From Pseudomonas paeninsulae (lineage in GTDB: Bacteria; Pseudomonadota; Gammaproteobacteria; Pseudomonadales; Pseudomonadaceae), in the NCBI RefSeq assembly GCF_035621475.1, contig NZ_CP141799.1:1166501-1230500 (forward strand): a DNA stretch of 64,000 bases, written 5' to 3'. A program made the translations under genes and the position numbers. Position 1 is the stretch's first letter, and each line of letters starts with the position of its first letter. Positions 17,009 to 25,209 of the stretch are shown here, in pieces. A model generated the notes under the pieces. The model ran no database searches. It was not told the origin of the DNA and worked only from the letters and a program-made list of their open reading frames with translations.

Positions 17009-17269
17009 TTATTCGGCCGCGGCTTGGCCCAGTTCGCTCAATGCATCCGGCTGGTTCTTGAAGGCCTTGGCGAAGATCTCGCGGTTCTTCGCCATGTAAA
17101 TACCCAGCTCTTCGCCTTGTTGCTCATTCAGCGAGGGCACGGCCTTCTGCAACACCTCGGTGAGCAGCTCGGCCAGTTCGAGCATCTTGTCATGACGATC
17201 GGCTTCGGCCTTATCCATAAATAAACGCTCCAGATCCCGACTGCTGCGGTACACCACTTCGACGGCCAT
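17009..17269 (-). CDS. yebG: YebG family DNA-damage-inducible protein
   Basis: An 86-residue protein beginning MAVEVVYRSSRDLERLFMDK and continuing KAEADRHDKMLELAELLTEV, matching YebG (E. coli starts MAVEVKYVV and shares the EAD-YDKMLD-A-LL pattern). YebG is a small SOS-induced protein of unknown biochemical role. An exact LexA box (CTGT-N8-ACAG) lies at 17310-17325, about 40 bases upstream of the start, so SOS control is expected here too. Confidence 0.88.
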   Translation of the reverse strand: MAVEVVYRSSRDLERLFMDKAEADRHDKMLELAELLTEVLQKAVPSLNEQQGEELGIYMAKNREIFAKAFKNQPDALSELGQAAAE

Positions 17270-17309
17270 TCATCACCTCTACGCCTTCACGCTATTGGAT
17301 TGCTATAAG

Positions 17310-17325
17310 CTGTTTATTTATACAG
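17310..17325 (-). promoter_or_regulatory. LexA (SOS) box upstream of yebG
   Basis: The sequence CTGTTTATTTATACAG fits CTGT-N8-ACAG exactly, with an AT-only centre as in strong gammaproteobacterial LexA sites. It is 41 bases upstream of the yebG start codon, where a repressor would overlap the promoter. Confidence 0.88.
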
Positions 17326-17461
17326 TGGTTGCGAGCATAAAGAACTCTAACCCATTTGAACAGCGGCAACTGTGTCATGGCGTTGGAAAGTCATCGAATG
17401 CAGGCAGCCACATGCGGATGCACTGCCTGGACATAGTCGCCAGGCGGCATGGCAAATAACT

Positions 17462-17612
17462 AGGCTATGTCCCTGTTAGGTGTTGCAAGAGATACAGGGC
17501 GTTTGTGGGAGCGGATTTATCCGCGAAAATCGTCGATACGCCAACAAAACTTCGCGGCTAAAGCCGCTCCCACGAGACTGCGGCCAGTCTCAACATCTAA
17601 CTGATACATAGC
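17462..17612. repeat. REPIN nested in a larger imperfect inverted repeat
   Basis: The inner arms are GTGGGAGCGGATTTATCCGC plus GAA (17505-17527) and the inverted TTCGCGGCTAAAGCCGCTCC plus CAC (17551-17573), matching at about 21 of 23 bases. Outside them GGCTATGTCCCTGTTAGGTG (17462 on) is mirrored by a related sequence ending CATAGCC (about 17589-17611). The whole can fold into one long hairpin. The rest of the 17270-17617 gap holds only the yebG promoter. Confidence 0.7.
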
Positions 17613-17617
17613 CATAA

Positions 17618-17809
17618 CTATCGGTCGTTGCGGATGGGGCCAAATTCGCCTGGCACCCAGGCATAGCCGCTGCCTTCGTCGCGTACATGGCCGATGCCGG
17701 GGAAGGGCATGTGTGCGCCTGCGACCCTGAGTTTGGCGTGGGCCGGGTCGGCGAAGATTTTCTGCCGGCGTGCCAGGGCCTGCGTGCTGTCCATGTCGAA
17801 CTCGATCAC
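17618..17809 (-). pseudogene. C-terminal fragment of an MBL-fold metallo-hydrolase
   Basis: About 63 codons reading FDMDSTQALARRQKIFADPA, VAGAHMPFPGIGHVR and YAWVPGEFGPIR. This matches the last part of periplasmic MBL-fold hydrolases, where the His in AGAHMPFPG is a conserved metal ligand. The main catalytic HxHxDH part is missing. The frame continues open upstream for about 37 codons, but that sequence does not look like the family. It is a decayed remnant between repeats. Confidence 0.7.
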
Positions 17810-18044
17810 CGCCTCGGGCTTGGCAGGTTGCGCGGCGCTGGCCAGGGTCCGTTCAGCGGTTAGGCGTGGAATGGTTGTTTTGCTCCAGTACGTACGACGT
17901 TGTCGCTCAGTGACCCATGGCTAAGTTACCCGCTGGCGAGTGGTGTGCCGGCGGGGCGCAGCGTGCTGGTCTTGTTCCTGCATACCGGAATGTCATGGTG
18001 GCGCTGTATCATCGCTGCTCGACGCTATCCCGGGAGATCAACAG

Positions 18045-18548
18045 GTGAAAATGAATTGGGCCGAGAGCCTGCGCGAACACATGCATGACTTGGCTGAATC
18101 GTTAGGCAACCTGCTGGTGGAGACCTTTCATTACCTGGCGTTGTTTGCCATTGGCGCGGTCACGGCCTGGGCCGCGGTAGTGGCTTTTATCGGCATGCTC
18201 GACAAGGGGCATATCACGGTCGATGACATCCTGCTGCTGTTCATCTACCTCGAACTGGGCGCGATGGTCGGGATCTACTTCAAGACCAACCACATGCCGA
18301 TCCGCTTTTTGATCTATGTGGCGATCACCGCGTTGACCCGGCTGCTGATTTCCGATGTCTCGCACCATCATCGCCCGGACATAGGCGTGGTGATGGTTTC
18401 CGGGGCGATCCTGTTGCTGGCGCTGGCGATTTTGGTGGTGCGCTACGCCTCCGCACGGTTCCCCTCGGTGCAGAGCTTGGGTCCGCGCAAAAGAACCAAT
18501 CCTGCCGATGAAGCGGCGGAAAAAGATGATGTCCAGGGCGACGATTGA
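18045..18548 (+). CDS. psiE: PsiE family phosphate-starvation-inducible membrane protein
   Basis: A 167-residue inner-membrane protein with four predicted helices (about 24-46, 57-78, 84-104 and 113-137), including DDILLLFIYLELGAMVGIYF and RFLIYVAITALTRLLI, which are typical PsiE segments. Its role is unknown beyond phosphate-starvation induction in E. coli. The start is uncertain between GTG 18045 (MKMNWAES) and ATG 18051. The GTG is preferred because GGGAG lies at a normal distance and pseudomonad PsiE proteins begin MK-NWAE. The last 30 residues form a charged tail. Confidence 0.88.
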   Translation: MKMNWAESLREHMHDLAESLGNLLVETFHYLALFAIGAVTAWAAVVAFIGMLDKGHITVDDILLLFIYLELGAMVGIYFKTNHMPIRFLIYVAITALTRLLISDVSHHHRPDIGVVMVSGAILLLALAILVVRYASARFPSVQSLGPRKRTNPADEAAEKDDVQGDD

Positions 18549-18666
18549 GCGGCGAGCAGCCGCTAGATAGGGTGATTCGACTCGCAGCGCCTCTGCTCAA
18601 GCCCCTCAGGGGGAAGCTTGGCAGGGGGTGAGCAGTAGGCGGGCAATGCGCCGGCTTACTCGGCCG

Positions 18667-19722
18667 CTAGTGCTGCGCCTGCTCGGTCATGCCGACGGGC
18701 TGCGTCGAGTCGTCCGTGCGGATGCGCCTGGAGAAATCCGCGGCGCCGTCCGCGGCCTGGGCGCGGGTATTGATATGGGCCCGCCGCTTGACCTCGGCGA
18801 ACGACAAGCCGGCGCTGTCGAGCAAGCCGTGCCGGTAGAGCAGCTGCGGTACATAGCCGCTGGCGATTATTCTCCAGTCGAACCCTAGGTGCTGCGGGTT
18901 GACGCGAGAATTTAGCCACATGCCGGTGGTGCAGTTGGTGGTCAGGCTGTTGTAGAACTCGGGTTGCTGATGCAGCGCGTTGATGCGCTGCATGTACTCC
19001 AGGAACAACTGGCGGCCTTGCTCGATGGGGGCATGCAGCTTGTAGAGGTAGACCTGTTCGGGCGGGTTGCGCCGATAGTTGGTACGTAGCCGGATCACGT
19101 CGCGCTCGTCGGCCACCACGTAATACAGCTCATACTGACGAAAGAAACCCTTGAGGGTGGAGAAGCTCTCGCCCTTTTCCTTGCGCGTCTCGATCGACAT
19201 GGCCAGGTGATCGCCGTCGCCAAAGTCGAAGCTGAGAAACACATGGGCGATGGTCGGGCCCATCCAGTAGGACGTGACCAGATCCACCCCTTGTAGCTTG
19301 GCCAGGTCGAAACGTTTGTCGTACCAGGCCGGCGTGAAGTCGGTCTCGCTGCGGTAGTCGAAGTTGCGGATGTTGTGCACGGTAACCAGGTCGCCCTCGA
19401 TGGTCGCATAAGGCAGCACCGCCACGTCCGCCTGCCAGTCGCGCTGGTTGGAGGGTTCGAGGCGGTACCAGCAGACCAGCAGGCCGGCGAACTGAACGAG
19501 ATAGATTGCCAGGGTGCGCCAGCGCCAGCGGCGCCGACCCAAGGCAATCAAGGCGGCCAGCGAGACGACGGCAACTGCGCCAGCCAGGCTGTAGCGCAGC
19601 AGCGCGTCTGGCGGCCCGGCAAAGATGATGAGCAACACGCCCCAGCCACCGGCCAGTGCAATCAGCAAACCTAGCAGTAGCCGAATGACAGTAATGGCGT
19701 AGCGGCTCAGGGGTTTTCTCAT
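18667..19722 (-). CDS. DUF4105 membrane-anchored protein
   Basis: A 351-residue protein with three N-terminal membrane segments (about 9-30, 41-60 and 69-88) and a large periplasmic domain. The segments IRNFDYRSETDFTPAWYDK, GPTIAHVFLSFDFGDGDHLA and YNSLTTNCTTGMWL mark the DUF4105 (Lnb N-terminal-like) family; the Cys and His in the last two are the likely active-site residues by analogy with NlpC/P60-like folds. The substrate is unknown. The ATG at 19722 starts directly before the first membrane helix. It is downstream of, and convergent in no way with, any obvious partner. Confidence 0.82.
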   Translation of the reverse strand: MRKPLSRYAITVIRLLLGLLIALAGGWGVLLIIFAGPPDALLRYSLAGAVAVVSLAALIALGRRRWRWRTLAIYLVQFAGLLVCWYRLEPSNQRDWQADVAVLPYATIEGDLVTVHNIRNFDYRSETDFTPAWYDKRFDLAKLQGVDLVTSYWMGPTIAHVFLSFDFGDGDHLAMSIETRKEKGESFSTLKGFFRQYELYYVVADERDVIRLRTNYRRNPPEQVYLYKLHAPIEQGRQLFLEYMQRINALHQQPEFYNSLTTNCTTGMWLNSRVNPQHLGFDWRIIASGYVPQLLYRHGLLDSAGLSFAEVKRRAHINTRAQAADGAADFSRRIRTDDSTQPVGMTEQAQH

Positions 19723-19880
19723 GGCGGGCGCCTGTTGATGGTGCGTTGAAGGGCATATAGCACACCTGCGTACATGCGGGCTGCGCCGCGAGCGTGATCG
19801 CTCGTCAGTTTTGCCGCTGCTGCAGGTCATCAGCGGCCACGCTGCAGCCGTCCGCAAAGGTCATGCTTTAGCGGCGGGTA

Positions 19881-22517
19881 TCAGTCGCTCAAGGGTGCGA
19901 ACAGCCCAGCCAGGTCATCTTCGCTCATCTGCCACTGCTCCTGGCTGCCGCCCTCCAGCAGGCCGCGCGCCAGGTTGGCCTTGGCCTGTTGCAGGTGCTG
20001 GATCTTTTCTTCGACGCTGCCGCGGGCGATCAATTTGTAGACGAACACCGGCTTGTCCTGGCCTATGCGGTAGGCGCGGTCACTGGCCTGGGCCTCGGCG
20101 GCAGGGTTCCACCACGGATCGAAGTGGATCACGGTGTCGGCGGCGGTGAGGTTGAGGCCGGCGCCGCCGGCTTTCAGGCTGATCAGGAACACCGGGAACT
20201 GTCCGGCCTGGAACTGCTGCACCGGGGTGCGCCGATCCTGGGTGCTGCCGGTGAGCTTGGTGTAGCCGATCCGGCGTGCCTGCAGCTCGGTTTCGATCAG
20301 CGCCAGCATCGAGGTGAATTGGGAGAACAGCAGCACCTTGCGGCCTTCCTCGACCAGCTCTACGAGCATCTCCAGCAAGGCGCTGAGTTTGCCCGAGTCG
20401 CTGCTTTTCAGTTGTGCATTGTCATCGCCGAGCAGGCGTAAATCGCAGCAGGCCTGACGCAGGCGCAACAGCGCTTCGAGGATCACGATCTGGCTGCGGG
20501 CCAGACCCTGGCGAGCGACTTCATCGCGGACCTTCTTGTCCATCGCCAGGCGCAGGGTTTCGTAGCGGTCGCGCTGGGCGGCGGTCAGTTCGATCCAGTG
20601 GGTCACCTCGGTCTTGGGCGGCAGCTCGCGCGCCACTTGTTCCTTGGTGCGGCGCAGCACGAAGGGTTTGATCCGCCCGCGCAGGTGCGCCAGGCGCTGC
20701 TGATTGGCCTGCTTCTCGATGGGGGTGCGGTAGTCGCGGGTGAAGCTCTTGCTGTCGCCGAGCCAGCCGGGCATGAGGAAGTTGAACAGCGACCAGAGTT
20801 CACCCAGGTGGTTTTCCAGTGGGGTACCCGTCAGGCACAGGCGTTGGCGTGCCTGCAATTGCCCGGCAGCCTGTGCGGCCTTGCTGCGCGGGTTCTTGAT
20901 GTTCTGCGCTTCGTCGAGAATCAGCAGGTGATACGGCTGCGCCGCCAGCGCCTTGAGGTCGCGCGGCAACAGGGCGTAGGTAGTCAGGACGATGTCGTGA
21001 TCGCCGATCAACTGGAACAGCGGGCGGCGTTTTGCCCCGTACAGAGCCAGCACCTTGAGCTGCGGGGTGAAGTGCGCGGCTTCGTCCTGCCAGTTGGGGA
21101 TCAGGCTGGTGGGCATGACGATCAGCGCCGGCCGGTCCAGGCGCCCGGCTTGTTTCTCACTGAGGATATGCGCCAGGGTCTGCAGGGTCTTGCCCAGGCC
21201 CATATCGTCGGCCAACACCCCGCCGATTTCCAGTTCGCCAAGCGCCTGCATCCAGGCCAGGCCATGCAGTTGATAGGGGCGCAGGGTGGCCTGCAAATCC
21301 GCTGGCGGGTTGACCTCCTGCACGGTGTGCGCCTGCAGGCGCTGGGCAAAGCCGCGGAGCTGCTCGCCACCCTGCCAGTTCAGCGCCGGGCCTTGCTCCA
21401 GTTCGCTCAGGCGAGCGGCGTCGGCGCGTGGCAGGCGTAAACGCTGGCTGGATTCGCCCGACTCGCGGAAAAACAGTTCGCCCAGGGTGGCCAGCAAGGG
21501 CTTGAGGCGGGCGAAGGGCAGGGCGATGTGCTTGTTGCTCTGCGGTAGGCTGACCAGCAGCATTTCTTCATCCTGGCGCTGGGCCAGGGCGTCGCCATTG
21601 AGCAGCCAGGGTTTGTGGCGAATCGCCTGCAGCAGGATCGGCAACAGGCTGATGCGCCGGCCTTCGACTTCGATCCCCAGTTCCAGGTCAAACCAGTCGT
21701 GCCCGGGCGTCTCTTCGATTGCCGCGTACCAGTCGTCGACCTGCGCCAGGTTGTAGCGGAAATCCGCTTGCAGCTCGATCCGCCAACCCTGCGCGCGCAG
21801 CAGCGGCAATTGCTGCTGGACGAAACCTAACCAGGCCGTCTCGCCGGGCAGCTCGAAGTGTTCGCCGGGATGCTCGGCGAGGGCCTCGCTCTGGCGCAGG
21901 GCGACCTGCAGGCCGGCGTCTTCCAGGCGCTGGCGCAGCGCCGCCTCGGCAGCGGCGTCGCGGATGATGCGCAGGGTCAGGCTCGGACTCTGCCGCACCA
22001 GCAGGTCCTTCGCCGGTTTGCCATAGGCCAGCTGGCCCTGGTAATCGAAGGCCAGAGCGGCGCGGTGCTGGGTCTGCTCGAGCATGCGTGCCTTGCGCGC
22101 ATCGAAATGCACCCGCACGTGGCTGCCGAGCATCAGTACGGGTTGCGGCGGGGTGCCCTCCAGGCGCTGTTCGACGACATCTGCCGGGGTCTCTATCAGC
22201 GGGCTGAGGTCGATACCCGCCAGTTGCTGGCGCTCCAGGGTCAGTAGGGCGGCGACCACGTGCTTGCAGTTGAACCCCACCGGGCAGCTGCACTGGCCGT
22301 TGACGCTCCAGCCCTGGGGGAAGGACTGCAGGTTGATGCGCTGCTGGTAAGTCTGCGCGCCCGAGCCGCGACAGCTGGCCAGCAGGGTCTCGCCCTTGAG
22401 GCTGAGCAGGGTGCTGCGGCCCTGCTCGGCATAGCCGAGCCCACGGGTGAAGTCCCTGGCGCGGAATGCCGGGCGCCAGTCGGCCTGGCGCAGATGCAGA
22501 ACATCCAGGGCCATCAT
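19881..22517 (-). CDS. SWIM zinc-finger SNF2 family DNA/RNA helicase
   Basis: An 878-residue protein. The N-terminus holds a SWIM zinc finger (CSCPVGFNCKH, residues 76-86). The C-terminal half is a SNF2 ATPase with ADDMGLGKTLQTLAHIL (Walker A), LLILDEAQNIKN (motif II, DEAQ), LTGTPLENHLGELWSLFNFL, VLLFSQFTSMLALIE, and motif VI in DRAYRIGQDKPVFVYKL. Family members remodel nucleic-acid complexes, but no specific role is known for this SWIM group. The start is one of two adjacent ATGs (22517 and 22514). Confidence 0.92.
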   Translation of the reverse strand: MMALDVLHLRQADWRPAFRARDFTRGLGYAEQGRSTLLSLKGETLLASCRGSGAQTYQQRINLQSFPQGWSVNGQCSCPVGFNCKHVVAALLTLERQQLAGIDLSPLIETPADVVEQRLEGTPPQPVLMLGSHVRVHFDARKARMLEQTQHRAALAFDYQGQLAYGKPAKDLLVRQSPSLTLRIIRDAAAEAALRQRLEDAGLQVALRQSEALAEHPGEHFELPGETAWLGFVQQQLPLLRAQGWRIELQADFRYNLAQVDDWYAAIEETPGHDWFDLELGIEVEGRRISLLPILLQAIRHKPWLLNGDALAQRQDEEMLLVSLPQSNKHIALPFARLKPLLATLGELFFRESGESSQRLRLPRADAARLSELEQGPALNWQGGEQLRGFAQRLQAHTVQEVNPPADLQATLRPYQLHGLAWMQALGELEIGGVLADDMGLGKTLQTLAHILSEKQAGRLDRPALIVMPTSLIPNWQDEAAHFTPQLKVLALYGAKRRPLFQLIGDHDIVLTTYALLPRDLKALAAQPYHLLILDEAQNIKNPRSKAAQAAGQLQARQRLCLTGTPLENHLGELWSLFNFLMPGWLGDSKSFTRDYRTPIEKQANQQRLAHLRGRIKPFVLRRTKEQVARELPPKTEVTHWIELTAAQRDRYETLRLAMDKKVRDEVARQGLARSQIVILEALLRLRQACCDLRLLGDDNAQLKSSDSGKLSALLEMLVELVEEGRKVLLFSQFTSMLALIETELQARRIGYTKLTGSTQDRRTPVQQFQAGQFPVFLISLKAGGAGLNLTAADTVIHFDPWWNPAAEAQASDRAYRIGQDKPVFVYKLIARGSVEEKIQHLQQAKANLARGLLEGGSQEQWQMSEDDLAGLFAPLSD

Positions 22518-22724
22518 GGCAAATCAGCGGCAGTGGGGGCGAGTCTGGACATGGCAATGCCGGGTGGGTGCAAAGCCGATGATTCTGGCACAGCTGGCGC
22601 TGGATTAGCAGGCGCTTGCGCAATCTAGCCAGCGCCGGCCAGGCAAGCGGCCCCGCAGCCTGTCAGGCGGCGGGTCGGGCGTACTCGCGCAGCAGTACGC
22701 CGTCTCCCGGCAAACGGCAGCCGG

Positions 22725-23600
22725 TTAGGCGCCGAACGCCATGCGGTACTGGCCTGGTGTCGCGGCAAAGGCTTGGCGAAAGCGGTTGCTGAAATGGCTG
22801 GCGCTGGCAAAACCGCAGGCCAGGGCGATCTCGCCCAGCGGCAGGTGGCTGCTGTGCAGCAACTGCCGGGCGCGTTCGAGGCGGCGCGCCAGCAGATAAC
22901 GGTGTGGCGGCAGGCCGACGCTCAGGTGAAACATCCGGGCGAAGTGGTACTCGGATAACGCACAGAGCCCGGCCAGCTGACCCAGGCTCAGCGGCTCGGC
23001 TAGATGCTCCTCGATGTATTCGCGCAGCCGCCGCCGTTGCGCCGGCGCCAGCCCGCCGGTCAGACGCAGGCCATCGCGCCGGCCAACCTGAGACAGCAAG
23101 GCATGGCTGAGCAGGGCGTGGGCCAGGCTGCTGGTCAGCAGGCGCTCGCCAGGCTCCAGCCAGTTCAGTCGGCTCAGCTGACGAAAACGCTGGGCCTGCT
23201 GCGGGTCGTCGAGGAAGGTGGCTTCGCGCAGTTGCAGTTCGCGCGGCTCGCGGTCGAGCAGACGCACGGCGCCGAGGGCAAATTGCTCCTGGCTGACATA
23301 CAGGTGGGCAAGATTGATCTCGCCGTTGATCACCCAGGCCGACTGATGCCCGGCCGGCAGGATGCACAACTTGTCCGGTGCGCCCTTGCTCTCGGGGCGC
23401 TCGCGGCGAAAGGTGCCGGTGCCGCCCGCCAGGTAGCAGGACAGGGTGTGGTGGCTCGGCGCCTGGTAGTCGCGAGTATCGTGGCAGTTGCTCCACAGCG
23501 CCGCGGCCAAGCCATCGCCCAGCTCGGCGCTGTGCAACAGCCTGGAATTGGGTGAACTGGCCATGACCTGAAAGACCTGGCTTTGCTCGAGCTGTGACAT
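22725..23600 (-). CDS. AraC family transcriptional regulator
   Basis: A 291-residue regulator. The N-terminal 170 residues form a cupin-like sensor region (HHTLSCYLAGGTGTFRRE). The C-terminus has two helix-turn-helix units, in LAEPLSLGQLAGLCALSEYH and LGEIALACGFASASHFSNRF, ending in the AraC signature RQAFAATPGQYR. The effector is unknown. Just upstream (23620-23684) is a 65-base sequence that recurs at 30403-30466 and could be its binding region. Confidence 0.88.
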   Translation of the reverse strand: MSQLEQSQVFQVMASSPNSRLLHSAELGDGLAAALWSNCHDTRDYQAPSHHTLSCYLAGGTGTFRRERPESKGAPDKLCILPAGHQSAWVINGEINLAHLYVSQEQFALGAVRLLDREPRELQLREATFLDDPQQAQRFRQLSRLNWLEPGERLLTSSLAHALLSHALLSQVGRRDGLRLTGGLAPAQRRRLREYIEEHLAEPLSLGQLAGLCALSEYHFARMFHLSVGLPPHRYLLARRLERARQLLHSSHLPLGEIALACGFASASHFSNRFRQAFAATPGQYRMAFGA

Positions 23601-23619
23601 GGGTATTTCCTCTTCCGCG

Positions 23620-23684
23620 CCATGCTACCGCGGTCGCGGCGATCTGCCAGCTACGCCGCCGAAAAAAGCGCAAGTTCAGGCAAG
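23620..23684. repeat. 65-base dispersed sequence, copy upstream of araC-type gene
   Basis: This segment shares about 80 percent of its bases by eye with 30403-30466, including GGCGATCTGCCAGCTA and the end GTTCAGGCAAG. Here it is 20 bases before the start codon of the AraC-type regulator, so it may be a promoter or operator block. Confidence 0.6.
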
Positions 23685-23770
23685 AGGGGGATTAGTGGCA
23701 GTGGCCATGTTTTGCTTGGATGACATGGAGCGGCCAGGAGCGACCGGTCACGAAAATCTGCGTTCGACCG

Positions 23771-23926
23771 AGGCTGTGTAAAAACGTTTTTGAGCAGGTT
23801 TGTGGGGCAGAGTCAGTACGAAAATCGCGCCTCTACGCAAATTCCGCGTCTGCTGATTAGCCTCACGCTGGCAGGTTTCACGTAGCAGGCCAGCCCTCAA
23901 AACATCGGCGCGTTTTTCCACAGCCT
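23771..23926. mobile_element. 156-base MITE-like element, family B, copy 1
   Basis: Ends AGGCTGTGTAAAAACG and CGTTTTTCCACAGCCT are imperfect inverted repeats. The interior has the block CTGCTGATTAGCC and CACGTAG in common with the copy at 24828-24983, which has exactly the same length and orientation. No coding capacity is seen. The two copies bracket the SleB-type gene. Confidence 0.75.
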
Positions 23927-24179
23927 GGGCCAGGAGCGGACCTTCAGATGGATGGCACTGCTCAGGGGCCGATATGGCTGATGGACATGCGCGTAAAACC
24001 TGCCCGCATGTACAGGGCAACTCGGTCAACCAAAGCCCTGTTGATCGTAGATGCTGAACCCTGTGTGCGTGCCCCCGGTGCGGCGGCTGGAATGACGTAT
24101 GGCGACTACAATCAAGTCAAATTAGCGCTACAACGTCGCCGTTTCATTGCTCAAACCAGTATCAGCAGAAGGGTCGATC

Positions 24180-24800
24180 ATGCGATTTAAATGGGTAGCC
24201 ACCTGTTTCGCAATCACCTTTCTGTGCAGTCAGGTATTGGCGACTGACCAGGAGCAAAAAAAGGAAGCAGCTGAAGGCAAGGCGCAGGTCCTGGAACAGA
24301 AAGTGGTGGAGAAGGGCAGCGAGACACCTGCCCCCAAATCCGAGGCCATCACCACCTCCGAAGCGCAGGCGGTCGATCCCGCAGGCGCAGCGCCTCTGGA
24401 CGATGCAATCACCTGTCTTGCACGCAGCATCTACTGGGAAGCCAAAGGAGGGGCGGTTGTCGAGATGGAAGCCGTCGCCAGCGTGGTCATCAACCGGCTG
24501 GGCCATGAAGGCTTTCCTGACACGGTGTGCGCGGTGGTCAAGCAAGATTCTGAAAAGCACGCCTGCCAGTTTTCGTGGTGGTGTGACGGGCGTACGGATC
24601 AGGCAAAGGAAGACGACCAGTACGCCCTTGCCAAGGAAGTCGCGCGAAAGGCACTCAACAAGCAGCTCACGGACCGATCCCATGGCGCTCTGTATTTTCA
24701 CGACAGGAGTGTGAAGCCTGCCTGGGCGAAGGCATACATCAAGACGGCCGAAACCCGGAATTTTCTTTTCTATAGGCCCCATGACGAGGCGGCGCGATAG
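24180..24800 (+). CDS. SleB-type cell wall hydrolase
   Basis: A 206-residue exported protein. The signal peptide is about residues 1-22 (ending SQVLA), followed by a charged, low-complexity linker rich in Glu and Lys. The C-terminal domain from about 80 reads DAITCLARSIYWEAKGG and AVASVVINRLGHEGFPDTVC, with CQFSWWCDG further on, the pattern of the SleB/CwlJ hydrolase_2 family, which cleaves peptidoglycan; the Glu in YWEAKG is the expected catalytic residue. It is bracketed by two same-orientation 156-base MITE-like elements, which suggests it was carried in. Confidence 0.87.
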   Translation: MRFKWVATCFAITFLCSQVLATDQEQKKEAAEGKAQVLEQKVVEKGSETPAPKSEAITTSEAQAVDPAGAAPLDDAITCLARSIYWEAKGGAVVEMEAVASVVINRLGHEGFPDTVCAVVKQDSEKHACQFSWWCDGRTDQAKEDDQYALAKEVARKALNKQLTDRSHGALYFHDRSVKPAWAKAYIKTAETRNFLFYRPHDEAAR

Positions 24801-25209
24801 GCAATCGTGAATGTCCGGTTTCGACCGAGGCTGTGTGAAAACCCTGAGCAAAAATTGTAGTTCGAGCTTCTATGCGAAATCTGAAATCTACCCGCTGATT
24901 AGCAGACCTAGATTTTACGTAGAAACGAGTTTTCAGTCCTATTTTGGGCACCCATAGCGCTCAAAAACGTTTTCACACAGCCTGGACCCGAAGCAGCCAG
25001 TGGCGACTATGAAATTATCAATTCACTCCGACCCCATTAGTTTTGCCGACTTTTTCAACAGAATCGGTCGGATGCCGTCGGTCGAGACAGGCAGGGATCG
25101 GCCAGCAGCCACTGCTTGAACCTAGCTGCATAGCAAGTGGCGATTCACATCGCTCTTGGCGCCCATCCCCTGATGACTTGTTTTTGCTCAGACGCACGGG
25201 GCACTGTCT
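24801..25209. other. intergenic region with MITE-like element
   Basis: This 409-base gap holds the second 156-base element (24828-24983). The remaining 226 bases before the LysR gene show no gene or recognised site. Confidence 0.6.
24828..24983. mobile_element. 156-base MITE-like element, family B, copy 2
   Basis: Terminal inverted repeats AGGCTGTGTGAAAAC at the left and GTTTTCACACAGCCT at the right are exact over 15 bases. The left flank TTCGACCG is shared with copy 1 at 23771. The interior is AT-richer than the neighbourhood and has no open frame. This copy has better-preserved ends than copy 1. Confidence 0.8.

Larger units (their letters stand above)
23601..24179. other. intergenic region with a dispersed repeat and a MITE-like element
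   Basis: A 579-base gap. It contains the 65-base sequence shared with 30403-30466 and the first 156-base MITE-like element (23771-23926). A short plus-strand frame at 23948-24190 has no family resemblance and is not called. Confidence 0.65.

Noticed and set aside
14937..17612. CRISPR array suspected from the many repeats
   Set aside because: The repeats are hairpins and inverted pairs of different classes, not regularly spaced direct repeats with unique spacers, and no cas genes are present.
23948..24190. 80-codon plus-strand frame before the hydrolase gene
   Set aside because: It overlaps the region of the hydrolase promoter and start, lacks a ribosome site and resembles nothing known.
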